Assembly (NCBI GenBank): GCA_900552185.1
Contig: URYT01000004.1
Coordinates: 1 to 28,630 of the forward strand
DNA length: 28,630 bases
From: an uncultured Collinsella sp.
Lineage (GTDB): Bacteria; Actinomycetota; Coriobacteriia; Coriobacteriales; Coriobacteriaceae
Direction of reading: 5' to 3'
Shown here: one piece after another, positions 1-7,252 of the stretch
How positions within the stretch are numbered: the first letter of the stretch is position 1
Layout of the letters: each line of letters opens with the position of its first letter
Notes under the pieces: model-generated
What the model was told of the DNA's origin: nothing
Database searches by the model: none
The model's input: the letters and a program-made list of their open reading frames with translations, nothing else
Program-made: the position numbers and the translations under genes

Positions 1-7
1 CTTCTCC

Positions 8-1273
8 ATGCAGGAAGCGGAATACGAGGAGCACGCCACCAGTCGCGACTATCTTTGGAACACCCTCGGCACCGCCGTGTGGGGCTTGGCGTTTCCGCTG
101 CTCACCATCGTGTCTACGCAGCTCGTGGGCGCCGAAGAAGCCGGCAAGTTCTCCATCGCCTTTGTCACCGGCACGCTCATCATGATCGCATGCAACTACG
201 GCGTGCGCAATTTCCAGGTCTCAGACATCGACGAAAAGACGTCCTTTGCCTCCTACCAGCTCAACCGCTGGCTTTGTGGAGCGCTCGCCCTAGGCTGCGG
301 CTTCATGTACAGCAGCGCCCGCGGCTATGATGCGCAGATGGCGACGATCGGCCTGGGCGTCTACCTCTACAAGGTGATCGACGGCGTCGCCGACGTGTAC
401 GAAGGCCGCCTGCAGCAGGCCGACAAACTCTACTTGGCTGGAATGAGCCAAACGCTACGCTCCGTCGGCGTCATCGCGGTCTTCAGCGTGGCGCTGTTCC
501 TCACGCGCAGCATGCCCATCGCGGCCATGGCCATGGGTGTCACCGCGATCGCCTCGCTCGTGCTGGTCACCGCGCCGCTCGCCCTGCTCGAGACCGAAAA
601 ATCGCGCCACGTGAGCCTGCGCGAGGTCGGCCACCTGTTTGTCCAGTGCGCCCCGCTCTTTGGTGCACTGTTCCTGTTCAACCTTATTGAGAGCATGCCC
701 AAGTTTGTGATGGAAGGCACGCTGGCATACAAATATCAGCTGTACTTTAATGCCCTGTTCTTTCCGGCGCAGGCTATTTTGCTGAGCATTGGATTTATCT
801 ATAAACCGCAGCTCCTGCGCTTGTCGAGCATTTGGGCTAATCCTCGCAAGCGTCGTCGCTTTGACCTGATTATTGTTGCCGTTATGGCGCTGATCGTGGT
901 CATCACCGGCGTGTGCGCCGTATTTATGGCAGGTCCCGGTATTCCCCTCATGAGCTTTATGTACGGCCTCAGCTTTGAACGCTACCGTACGCCGGCGCTG
1001 CTAATGGTCGTTGCCGGCGGCGTCACCGCGGCCATCGACTTTATCTACGCCATCATCACGGTGCTGCGCCATGCCGGCGACGTCACCAAGGTCTACCTGA
1101 TTTGTTTTGCCGTGAGCGTGGTGCTGCCGGTGATTCTGATCAATCTGCTCGGCCTGATGGGCGCCGTCGTGAGCTACCTAGCCATCATGGCCCTACTCCT
1201 GGTGCTGCTGATAATCGAGTACGCCCACATCCGCCAACGCATCGAGCGCGACCGGAACCCATACGGCGCCTAA
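8..1273 (+). CDS. Polysaccharide/lipopolysaccharide flippase-like membrane protein
   Basis: This is a 421-residue polytopic membrane protein with about a dozen hydrophobic segments separated by short basic loops, such as RKRRR near residue 280. The N-terminal pattern, a short charged lead then WNTLGTAVWG, matches the start of MATE/MOP-superfamily polysaccharide flippases (Wzx/RfbX type), which move lipid-linked sugar units across the cytoplasmic membrane. The total length fits that family. The ATG is only seven bases from the window edge, so its ribosome binding site cannot be seen and the frame stays open to the edge. The true start could lie upstream. No glycosyltransferase is visible beside it. 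The family call rests on topology and N-terminal pattern; the substrate is unknown. Confidence 0.7.
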   Translation: MQEAEYEEHATSRDYLWNTLGTAVWGLAFPLLTIVSTQLVGAEEAGKFSIAFVTGTLIMIACNYGVRNFQVSDIDEKTSFASYQLNRWLCGALALGCGFMYSSARGYDAQMATIGLGVYLYKVIDGVADVYEGRLQQADKLYLAGMSQTLRSVGVIAVFSVALFLTRSMPIAAMAMGVTAIASLVLVTAPLALLETEKSRHVSLREVGHLFVQCAPLFGALFLFNLIESMPKFVMEGTLAYKYQLYFNALFFPAQAILLSIGFIYKPQLLRLSSIWANPRKRRRFDLIIVAVMALIVVITGVCAVFMAGPGIPLMSFMYGLSFERYRTPALLMVVAGGVTAAIDFIYAIITVLRHAGDVTKVYLICFAVSVVLPVILINLLGLMGAVVSYLAIMALLLVLLIIEYAHIRQRIERDRNPYGA

Positions 1274-1353
1274 TTAGCTGCCCCGGTCACCGGAATTTGC
1301 GATGGAATCGCCCCGGCTGGGGTCTCATTGAAGACAATATGCATCGCGTAAAA

Positions 1354-1476
1354 CTAAGTGAGTAGGTTTTTACCGAATCCCCGACCACACCGACAGAGCA
1401 CAAGTTTGTGACCTGCGGTTTTATTGAGGCAAATATGTTGGGTGCTCGGCATTTCAAAAAAAGTCTACTCACTTAG
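1354..1476. repeat. Intergenic inverted repeat, ~18-bp arms around ~85 bases
   Basis: In the 315-base gap between the flippase and the convergent phosphatase gene, CTAAGTGAGTAGGTTTTT (1354-1371) recurs inverted at 1456-1476, whose complement reads CTAAGTGAGTAGACTTTTTT. The arms differ at two or three positions and enclose about 85 bases with no open frame. It could be a miniature mobile element, a structured RNA or a bidirectional terminator. The T-runs sit inside the arms, which fits none of these cleanly. I see no gene in the rest of 1274-1588. Confidence 0.6.
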
Positions 1477-1588
1477 CCGGCGAGCAGCCAAATGATTATT
1501 TAATCCCCGTCCCAGAGAAATCAATTAGCGGGCAGAAGGGCAAAAGAAGTCAAAAAACCCTTCCCAAATTAGCTACCACTTGCACCGA

Positions 1589-2428
1589 TTATTCGCCCGG
1601 GTTGATGTTCGCGTAGAACTCGGCCCCGTCGTCCAGGCGCAGGATGCCCACGCGGCCGAACTCGGAGCCGGTGGCGGCGGCGCAGTCGATGTCGATGCGA
1701 TCGGGCACACCAGCAGTGTCCTCGCCGCCCAAGCGCACGATCTGCCCGCGTCCCGATTCCTCATCGAGCCCCGCCAGACCACCGACCTCGCAATAGCGCC
1801 CAAGCGATACCGTGGGCGTGTGACCGCTCACCACGACCGGGCCCTTGCCCTCGGCAGAAAGCAGCCCGGTCGACGCATCCCAATAGCCATGACGAATCCA
1901 CAGCAGGTCATCGGACGACTGCACCGCGAGCATCTGCTGCAGCAGCTCGCGATCGGCACCCACCGCTCCAACGCCATCGGCACAATCGACGCCATGCTCA
2001 AGCAAAAACGCCAGCGCCGCCTCGGTCTCAATACCGGCATGTACCAGCAGATACGGGCGCTCCTCGGTCTCGACCACCGCGTAGAGCGGCAGCGCGGCCA
2101 TCCATCGCACGAGCTCCTCGTATGCCTCAAATTCCATGTCGTTGAGCTGCTCGCGCGTCGTCCAGCCACCGTTGATATCCCAGGTCTCGGCATCGAGCGG
2201 ATCCTGACCAATGATGGCATCGAGCATGATCTGCTCGTGATTACCCTTGAGCACGTGGGCGTTGGGCAGCGAGCGCACGAGCTTAATAACGCCGACCGGA
2301 TCGGGCCCGCGATCGATCATGTCACCCAGCACGTACAGCGTGTCGTCGGACGTCAACGAGATCTTAGACAGGGCCTCGTCAAGCGCACGCACGTGCCCGT
2401 GAGCATCAGATGTCACATAGATCGCCAT
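1589..2428 (-). CDS. Metallophosphoesterase, PP1/PrpE/ApaH-like
   Basis: This 279-residue protein carries the ordered metal-binding motifs of the calcineurin-like phosphoesterase superfamily: SDAHGH near residue 7, GDMIDRG near 35, GNHE near 62, VHAG near 127 and SGHTPT near 200. These residues normally bind a dinuclear metal centre. The spacing and the GDxxDRG form match the serine/threonine phosphatase and Ap4A-hydrolase branch. The substrate cannot be told from sequence. The ATG at 2428 is preceded by AAGGAGAGG about nine bases upstream, which fixes the start. The gene converges with the flippase and is divergent from the antiporter. A long frame on the opposite strand is a GC-rich shadow, because all catalytic motifs are in this one. 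Confidence 0.88.
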   Translation of the reverse strand: MAIYVTSDAHGHVRALDEALSKISLTSDDTLYVLGDMIDRGPDPVGVIKLVRSLPNAHVLKGNHEQIMLDAIIGQDPLDAETWDINGGWTTREQLNDMEFEAYEELVRWMAALPLYAVVETEERPYLLVHAGIETEAALAFLLEHGVDCADGVGAVGADRELLQQMLAVQSSDDLLWIRHGYWDASTGLLSAEGKGPVVVSGHTPTVSLGRYCEVGGLAGLDEESGRGQIVRLGGEDTAGVPDRIDIDCAAATGSEFGRVGILRLDDGAEFYANINPGE

Positions 2429-2475
2429 GGTACGCCTCTCCTTGCATTGCGGCCGAAGCCCGGTGCCACAACTAA

Positions 2476-2509
2476 AACTTCAAGTTGAACTTAAACGTTA
2501 CCCATTGTA
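2476..2509 (-). promoter_or_regulatory. Candidate promoter and palindromic operator of the phosphatase gene
   Basis: Read on the minus strand, TACAAT (2509-2504) lies 17 bases after TTTCCA and could be a -10 box. Just downstream are three alternating 5-mers, AACTT-c-AAGTT-g-AACTT (2476-2492 on the plus strand), which make two overlapping palindromes suited to a dimeric repressor. The -35 is weak and no regulator is encoded next to it. Confidence 0.35.
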
Positions 2510-2681
2510 CTCCGTTGCAATAAAGCTGGAAAGGGTTTCCGAGCAGAGGCAAAGACGGCAGCCGTCTATGACGATATCGCGCACGCCCGCAATCCAACCC
2601 CATAAACCCACCATCTTTGGGTACAAATAACCACAGACAATTGACCGTGCCACGCCAACTACCCAGGAGCGGACACTATCC

Positions 2682-4283
2682 ATGAACCAGATCCTTCTCT
2701 TTATCGGCCTCGTCATCATTTTGTGCCTGACCATCAAACCCGTCGGCAAAAAACTCCCCTTCCCCACCCTGCTCATCTTTATCGCGCTCGGCATGCTGCT
2801 GGGCGTCAATGGCCCGGCGCATATCGACTTTAGCGACTATGCGCTTACCGAAACCGTCTGCAGCACGGCGCTGCTGTTCATCATGTTCTACGGCGGCTTT
2901 AACACCAATATCGACCGCGCCAAGCCCGTCGCTGCGCCGGCGGTGCTGCTGAGCACGCTCGGCGTCGTCATCACTGCCGGCATCACCGGCATGTTCGCCC
3001 ACTTCGCGCTGGGGTTCGACTGGATCGGTGGCCTGCTGTTGGGATCGGTCGTGGCGTCCACCGACGCGGCCAGCGTCTTTAGCGTTCTGCGCGAGCACAG
3101 CCTGTCGCTGAGAGGTGGCACCGACTCGCTGCTCGAGGTCGAATCGGGCTCCAACGACCCCGTCGCCTACATGCTCACCGCCGTGCTCGCCACACTCGCG
3201 GCCGGCGGCGACATCAACATTCCCGCACTGCTGACCAAGCAGATTATCCTGGGCGTGGGCCTGGGCCTTGCCATCGGCTGGGCGGCGGGCCGCCTGATTG
3301 AACGCGCGCACGCAACGGCCAAGGACGCACAGACCATCTTTTTGTTCGCCGTGGCCATCGTCACCTACGCGCTGCCGAGCTACCTGGGCGGCAACGGCTT
3401 TTTGGCTGTATACCTGGCCGGCATTGTGCTGGGTGCCAGCGACATCACCGGCAAAGTCGAGATGGCGCACTTCTTTGACACCCTCACCGAGATGGCAGAG
3501 ATGACCATCTTCTTTTTGCTGGGCCTGCTCGTTACACCCGCACGCCTGCCGCAAATGCTGCTGCCGGGCCTGGCGCTCATGGCGTTCATGCTCTTCGTGA
3601 GCCGCCCCATCGCCGTCGGCGTGCTCCTGGCGCCCTTTAAGACGAACCCCCGCCAGGTCGCGCTCGTAAGCTGGGCGGGCCTGCGCGGAGCAGCTTCGGT
3701 CGTCTTTAGTCTCTTTGCCGTGGTGGCCGGCGTTCCCGGCGGACACGACCTATTTGACCTGGTGTTTGTGATTGCCGTGTCGAGCATTGTGGTGCAGGGC
3801 TCGCTGCTGCCGGCGTTGGCGAAGAAGCTCGATATGATCGATGCGACCGGCGACGTGCGCCGCACCTTTAACGACTACCGCGACGAGGACGGCATGTCGT
3901 TTGTAAAGCTCAAGGTGGGCGCTGGACATCCGTTTGCCGGACGCTCGCTCGCGGACATTGGCAGCGCCACAGACATGCTCGTGGTCCTGGTGCTGCGCGA
4001 CGGGGCGCACCCGGTGCTGCCCAACGGCGATACCGTCATCGAGGAAGGTGACCTGCTGGTGATGGCCGCGCCGACGTTTGAAGAGCGTGCCGAGGTTACG
4101 CTGCGCGAGGTCACCGTAACCCCCCACGGTCGCCTGGCCGGCCAGCGTCTTCGCGATGTGCCGCAAGGCAAGCATCCCTTTATCGTCGTGATGCTCAAAC
4201 GCGACGGCCAGACGATCATCCCCGACGGCAACACCCTCATATACGCCGGCGACGAAGCCGTCATCGCCACGCTAGCATCGTAG
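2682..4283 (+). CDS. Potassium/proton antiporter, CPA1 family with RCK-like C-terminus (NhaP2/CvrA type)
   Basis: The protein has 533 residues. Residues 1 to about 385 form a multi-helix cation/proton exchanger with family signatures STDAASVF, ESGSNDP and SWAGLRGAASVV. The conserved NDP aspartate lies in the ion-binding region of CPA antiporters. Residues from about 400 to the end form two TrkA-C/RCK-like repeats, each with a hydrophobic strand followed by PNGDTVIEEGD or PDGNTLIYAGD. This layout matches NhaP2/CvrA exchangers, which export K+ (or Na+) in exchange for H+ and are gated through the cytosolic domain. The start is the ATG at 2682, with GGAG about 12 bases upstream, a somewhat long spacing. 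No other membrane transport gene is adjacent. Confidence 0.87.
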   Translation: MNQILLFIGLVIILCLTIKPVGKKLPFPTLLIFIALGMLLGVNGPAHIDFSDYALTETVCSTALLFIMFYGGFNTNIDRAKPVAAPAVLLSTLGVVITAGITGMFAHFALGFDWIGGLLLGSVVASTDAASVFSVLREHSLSLRGGTDSLLEVESGSNDPVAYMLTAVLATLAAGGDINIPALLTKQIILGVGLGLAIGWAAGRLIERAHATAKDAQTIFLFAVAIVTYALPSYLGGNGFLAVYLAGIVLGASDITGKVEMAHFFDTLTEMAEMTIFFLLGLLVTPARLPQMLLPGLALMAFMLFVSRPIAVGVLLAPFKTNPRQVALVSWAGLRGAASVVFSLFAVVAGVPGGHDLFDLVFVIAVSSIVVQGSLLPALAKKLDMIDATGDVRRTFNDYRDEDGMSFVKLKVGAGHPFAGRSLADIGSATDMLVVLVLRDGAHPVLPNGDTVIEEGDLLVMAAPTFEERAEVTLREVTVTPHGRLAGQRLRDVPQGKHPFIVVMLKRDGQTIIPDGNTLIYAGDEAVIATLAS

Positions 4284-4380
4284 CCATCCCCACCCATAAG
4301 TTGCGGTGAAATAGGGATTGAATAGGCTTCTGAACAGCCATTTCAGTCCCTATTTCACCGCAAGTTATTGAGGGGATGGG
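4284..4380. repeat. Long imperfect palindrome after the antiporter gene
   Basis: Left arm 4299-4327 (TTGCGGTGAAATAGGGATTG then AATAGGCT) and right arm 4335-4364 are near-perfect complements around the loop TCTGAAC. Outer segments (CCATCCCCACCCATAA against TTATTGAGGGGATGGG) extend the pairing to about 45 bases per side. It begins right after the antiporter stop. There is no T-run after it, so it is not a standard terminator. A REP-like or miniature mobile element is possible. Confidence 0.6.
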
Positions 4381-4410
4381 TTGAAAAACATTTGAATTGA
4401 CACCGAAATG

Positions 4411-4480
4411 AAAAAAGCCGGGGAAAACGTCCCCAGCACTTGGAAGCCCTCTCTTTTGAGATGACCGATTTCTTTATATC
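4411..4480 (-). ncRNA. DUF3800-associated small RNA unit, copy A (inverted)
   Basis: On the minus strand the unit reads TATAAAGAAATCGGT, then a hairpin region (TCTC-AAAA-GAGA), the linker TTCCAAGTG, then a terminator hairpin GCTGGGG/CCCCGGC followed by six T. It is homologous to copies B and C downstream but inverted. Conserved parts are the TATAAAGAAATCGGT block, the CCAAG linker and the terminator stem, while loop bases vary. If TATAAA is a -10 box the transcript would be about 60 bases. No clear -35 is seen for this copy. Published structured-RNA families named after DUF3800 genes make this identity plausible, but I cannot match it to one. Confidence 0.5.
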
Positions 4481-4554
4481 ACGAACACTAGTTAGATGCC
4501 ATTCATTGAGGGCTTTATCAGGCGCGCCATCCCATCCCATCCACATGGCGCCAT

Positions 4555-4583
4555 TTGAAAGCCGTCCGATCTCATGCTATAAA
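4555..4583 (+). promoter_or_regulatory. Promoter of small RNA copy B
   Basis: TTGAAA (4555-4560), a 17-base spacer, then TATAAA (4578-4583) form a sigma-70-like promoter. The -10 and the ATCTCATG just before it are shared with copy C. Confidence 0.5.
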
Positions 4584-4645
4584 GAAATCGGTACCCTCGA
4601 ATAAAGGGACCTCCAAGAGCCGGGGGATGTCCCCCGGCATTTTTT
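4584..4645 (+). ncRNA. DUF3800-associated small RNA unit, copy B
   Basis: After GAAATCGGT comes a first stem, GGU(A)CCCU pairing with AGGGACC, the linker TCCAAGAG, then a perfect eight-pair terminator stem GCCGGGGG/CCCCCGGC with loop ATGT and a six-T run (4640-4645). The first stem keeps pairing relative to copy C despite base changes, as expected of a structured RNA. A 29-codon frame starts at 4646 directly after the T-run, with no ribosome binding site, and I do not call it a gene. Confidence 0.55.
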
Positions 4646-4753
4646 ATGCGAGTCAAGACTAAATACTTCTCGGGAAAACGCCGGCCCATTGCGTCAGCAA
4701 TTTACGAGCCGCTCTACCCACCTCTGGACGGCTAAGGACTTTTCGCAGGTAGT

Positions 4754-4782
4754 TTGACGAACATATGTTTGCTTATTATAAT
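4754..4782 (+). promoter_or_regulatory. Strong sigma-70-like promoter upstream of copy C and the DUF3800 gene
   Basis: TTGACG (4754-4759), exactly 17 bases, then TATAAT (4777-4782). Transcription would begin near 4789 and run through copy C into the DUF3800 gene. A second candidate, TTGAAA-18-TATAAA (4788-4817), lies inside copy C and matches the promoter of copy B. Confidence 0.65.
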
Positions 4783-4817
4783 ATTACTTGAAAGCACCCC
4801 TTATCTCATGGTATAAA

Positions 4818-4880
4818 GAATACGGTTCCCTCCAAAAGAGGGGCCTCCAAGAGCCGGGGTCTTACCCCCGGCATTTTTTT
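4818..4880 (+). ncRNA. DUF3800-associated small RNA unit, copy C / leader attenuator
   Basis: The order matches copies A and B: GAA-CGGT block, stem CCCTC/GAGGG with an AAAA-containing loop, linker CTCCAAGAG, terminator stem GCCGGGG/CCCCGGC and a seven-T run (4874-4880). The run ends eight bases before the GGAGG of the DUF3800 gene. The unit can therefore act either as a separate small RNA or as a leader that ends transcription before the gene. Three copies in under 500 bases, all next to one DUF3800 gene, argue for a functional link. Confidence 0.55.
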
Positions 4881-4899
4881 GCAAAAATGGAGGCCCATC

Positions 4900-5577
4900 A
4901 TGAGCGAACTCTCCGTCTTTGTTGACGAATCTGGCGACCTCGGAGGCGTCTCCAACTACTACCTCGTCACCCTCGTTTTTCACGATCAAAACGATGCAAT
5001 CGTTGAACGCATTGACCGCTACGAGCGCGCCCTGTCGCAGTCCTCGCTTCCCAATACGCCTTTTCATGCAGGACCCCTACTGAATGGAAACGGCGACTAC
5101 AAAGATCTTCCCAAGGAGCAGCGAAGGCACATGTTGAGCGCATTTCGCGCGTTCATTCAGCATCTCCCCATACGCTATCTCTGTCTGCAATACCGAATGA
5201 GCGAATTCGCCGGCAATCAAAACGGTCTCGCGGAGAGAATGAGGCGAGACCTCACAGTTGAACTTTTCGACCATCTGGAATTCTTCCAGCGATACGACAC
5301 CGTTAAGATTTACTACGACAACGGCCAACCGATTGTAACGGAGGTCATTCATTCTGCGCTTGAGTACGTTCTAGCAAGGGATGTCATCGTATACCGAGAA
5401 GCCACACCACGAGCCTACCGGCTATTCCAAGTTGCTGACTACATCTGTACGATCGAGCTAACGGCTATCAAGTTTGACAGCAAGGAAGATACAAAGACCG
5501 ATCGGCTATTTTTTGGAACCCGAAGGACGTTCAAAAAGGGATTTCTCTTATATCTCAGGAAGAAAAGGATGAACTGA
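4900..5577 (+). CDS. DUF3800 domain protein
   Basis: This 225-residue protein opens with VFVDESGDLGG, the family hallmark of DUF3800. It has a conserved HAG segment near residue 55 and a C-terminal QVADYICTIELTAIKF segment, also typical. The acidic DES motif on the first strand resembles the metal-binding start of RNase-H-like folds, so nuclease activity is possible but not shown. The biochemical role of the family is not established; members often sit near phage-defence genes. The start is the ATG at 4900, with TGGAGG six bases upstream, rather than the TTG at 4879 inside the T-run. The gene follows small RNA copy C and converges on the BREX operon with seven bases between stop codons. Confidence 0.85.
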   Translation: MSELSVFVDESGDLGGVSNYYLVTLVFHDQNDAIVERIDRYERALSQSSLPNTPFHAGPLLNGNGDYKDLPKEQRRHMLSAFRAFIQHLPIRYLCLQYRMSEFAGNQNGLAERMRRDLTVELFDHLEFFQRYDTVKIYYDNGQPIVTEVIHSALEYVLARDVIVYREATPRAYRLFQVADYICTIELTAIKFDSKEDTKTDRLFFGTRRTFKKGFLLYLRKKRMN

Positions 5578-5584
5578 CCCGGGG

Positions 5585-5797
5585 TCACCAGTCGTCAGAC
5601 GCTCCGCAGTCGTCATCGACGGCAAAGTCGCGGAGGTCGAGGCCTTCGCGCTCGGCTCGGGCCAGGAGCTCTTGGGGCGACTCGTCCTCGATATCCACTA
5701 CGTCGAGCATGGCAGCGGGAAAGCCCACGCCCGCCGCGCTCCCAGCGCGATCGAGCAGGTTCTCGCGTAGCTGGTCTACATCAACTTCGATCTTCAT
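5585..5797 (-). CDS. Small acidic hypothetical protein at the end of the BREX operon
   Basis: I do not recognise this family. It has 70 residues, starts MKIEVDVDQL and ends in an acidic tail rich in Asp (DFAVDDDCGASDDW). Residues 36-52 have an EDESPQELLARAEREG pattern that suggests a helix. The ATG at 5797 has an ideal AGGAGG seven bases upstream; a longer frame continuing upstream is rejected because its extra residues overlap the preceding gene. It lies 28 bases after the 450-residue gene on the same strand, so the two are probably co-transcribed. Small size and acidity would suit an antitoxin, inhibitor or partner protein, but nothing seen here proves that. Confidence 0.7.
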   Translation of the reverse strand: MKIEVDVDQLRENLLDRAGSAAGVGFPAAMLDVVDIEDESPQELLARAEREGLDLRDFAVDDDCGASDDW

Positions 5798-5825
5798 GGT
5801 GAAACCTCCTACCAGGCCAGGACCC

Positions 5826-7178
5826 CTACTCAGCAGCGCCAAGCTCATCCACAGCAGCAACAAAAGCCGCAACCTGCTTGTCGTCCATCTGTGCAGCCAA
5901 ACGCCCCACGGGCTCATCGTAGGCGAACTGCACCTTATCGATAAAGCAATCCCAAGCACGCTCGTCCACACGCACGGCGGCCTCGCAATACTGACTGAGC
6001 TTTTTGAGTCCATACCAAAACGCATTCACATGGCGCGCAGGGTCCTCATCCAGCACGTCATCGTAACGCCGTCCGTTAAACTCCTGCATGCGTGCCACGG
6101 CAACCTTGAGCGAATCGCCGCCCTCAGTCGAAGCCTCATCCACAAGCTCGGGAATCGCAGCCTCGCGCCGAACATCATGCCTGGTAGCGCCGTCGTACTC
6201 GCCCACCAGCACGTCTTCGTCAAGCCGTGAATCGTAGTCTAAATAGCTCGAGCCCCGGCAAATCCCATGCGGTGAGCCAGAGCCAAACGCACAGAACAAC
6301 CCACCGTCGGCAACAACGCGACGGTAGGTATCAAACGACTTCTTAACCTGAGCGAGCAACTCGGAAAGCTCCCTGGCATCGCACGCAGTCTCGATCGCAA
6401 CGCACGCAAGCTCGGGCAACGATACCGGCTCAACCGTGCTCCCCGCAACGCGGGCGGCACGCTCGGCCCGGTACGCCTGCGCCGCCAAGCGCGCTCGCTG
6501 CGCAGCGCCGCGCACGTTGGTAAGTTCACGCTCCAACGCCACATCACCAGCAACATCGCCCGCAGACCCGGCGGCGCCCTGCAACCCCGTCGCACTCAGC
6601 TCGGACTCAAACGTCGCTGTGATCATGCCCGCAAGGTCCGTTGCGTCGGCGGCACAACGAAGTTGCTCCAGCTGCGTGCACAGCAGGTCGGCATCCAGGG
6701 GCACGGCATCCACGACGCGCACGTCACGCAGGCGTGCCACGTCCTGCAGCACCATAGCCCCCGCGGCATCATACGCCGTACGGACCCTGGCCGCCGTATT
6801 CGCACGTAACTTTACCTCGATAAACGCAAGTGTCTGTTCCAAACGGGCCAGCAGCTCGGCCTTGTCCTCCATGCGCAAAAAGGCAGCATAGCGACGCTCC
6901 ATCCGCAGCGGGCCAACAATGCCCGCCTGCTTGCGAGCGCATGCAGGCGCAGCGCCCTCAACGCGGCGAACATACCCGTCAACAGCCCGCACGGCAGACT
7001 CGCGCGCAGTGTGCTCGGCAGCCTCGACGCCCCTAAGCACGCCCAGCAGCTCACGGGAGCGCGCCTTGCGCACCAGTTCCCCGCGATCGTACTGCTCAAG
7101 CGCCGCCTGACGCTTGGCTACCGATTCAAAGCCAAACAGCTCGTCGAGCAACTCGCCAACGCAACGCTCGTCCGCCAT
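5826..7178 (-). CDS. Uncharacterised 450-aa helical protein downstream of brxL
   Basis: No family is recognised. The protein is Ala/Arg/Glu-rich and looks almost wholly helical, with long heptad-like stretches between residues 20 and 270. A Gly-rich segment FGSGSPHGICRGSSYLDY lies near residue 310, followed by a more conserved-looking C-terminal third containing HVNAFWYGLKKLSQYC. No transmembrane segment, signal peptide or Walker motif is visible. The ATG at 7178 has GGGAGG seven bases upstream. It follows brxL by 74 bases on the same strand, so it may be a BREX accessory gene or a host gene at the edge of the island. Three overlapping antisense frames are GC-rich shadows. Confidence 0.75.
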   Translation of the reverse strand: MADERCVGELLDELFGFESVAKRQAALEQYDRGELVRKARSRELLGVLRGVEAAEHTARESAVRAVDGYVRRVEGAAPACARKQAGIVGPLRMERRYAAFLRMEDKAELLARLEQTLAFIEVKLRANTAARVRTAYDAAGAMVLQDVARLRDVRVVDAVPLDADLLCTQLEQLRCAADATDLAGMITATFESELSATGLQGAAGSAGDVAGDVALERELTNVRGAAQRARLAAQAYRAERAARVAGSTVEPVSLPELACVAIETACDARELSELLAQVKKSFDTYRRVVADGGLFCAFGSGSPHGICRGSSYLDYDSRLDEDVLVGEYDGATRHDVRREAAIPELVDEASTEGGDSLKVAVARMQEFNGRRYDDVLDEDPARHVNAFWYGLKKLSQYCEAAVRVDERAWDCFIDKVQFAYDEPVGRLAAQMDDKQVAAFVAAVDELGAAE

Positions 7179-7252
7179 GGCAAGGCCTCCCTACTCGAAC
7201 ACGCCAACACGCCCGCGGACCTACGCGCACGCAAGCCCGCACGCCCGCACTC

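Noticed and set aside
1580..2488. 302-codon plus-strand frame over the phosphatase
   Set aside because: All metal-binding motifs are in the minus-strand frame, which also has a ribosome binding site.
2676..3746. 356-codon open frame antisense to the antiporter
   Set aside because: Low-complexity translation rich in Gly, Gln and His, no motif, and it overlaps a clear transporter gene.
4646..4735. 29-codon frame after small RNA copy B
   Set aside because: It starts directly after a terminator T-run with no ribosome binding site and resembles nothing known.
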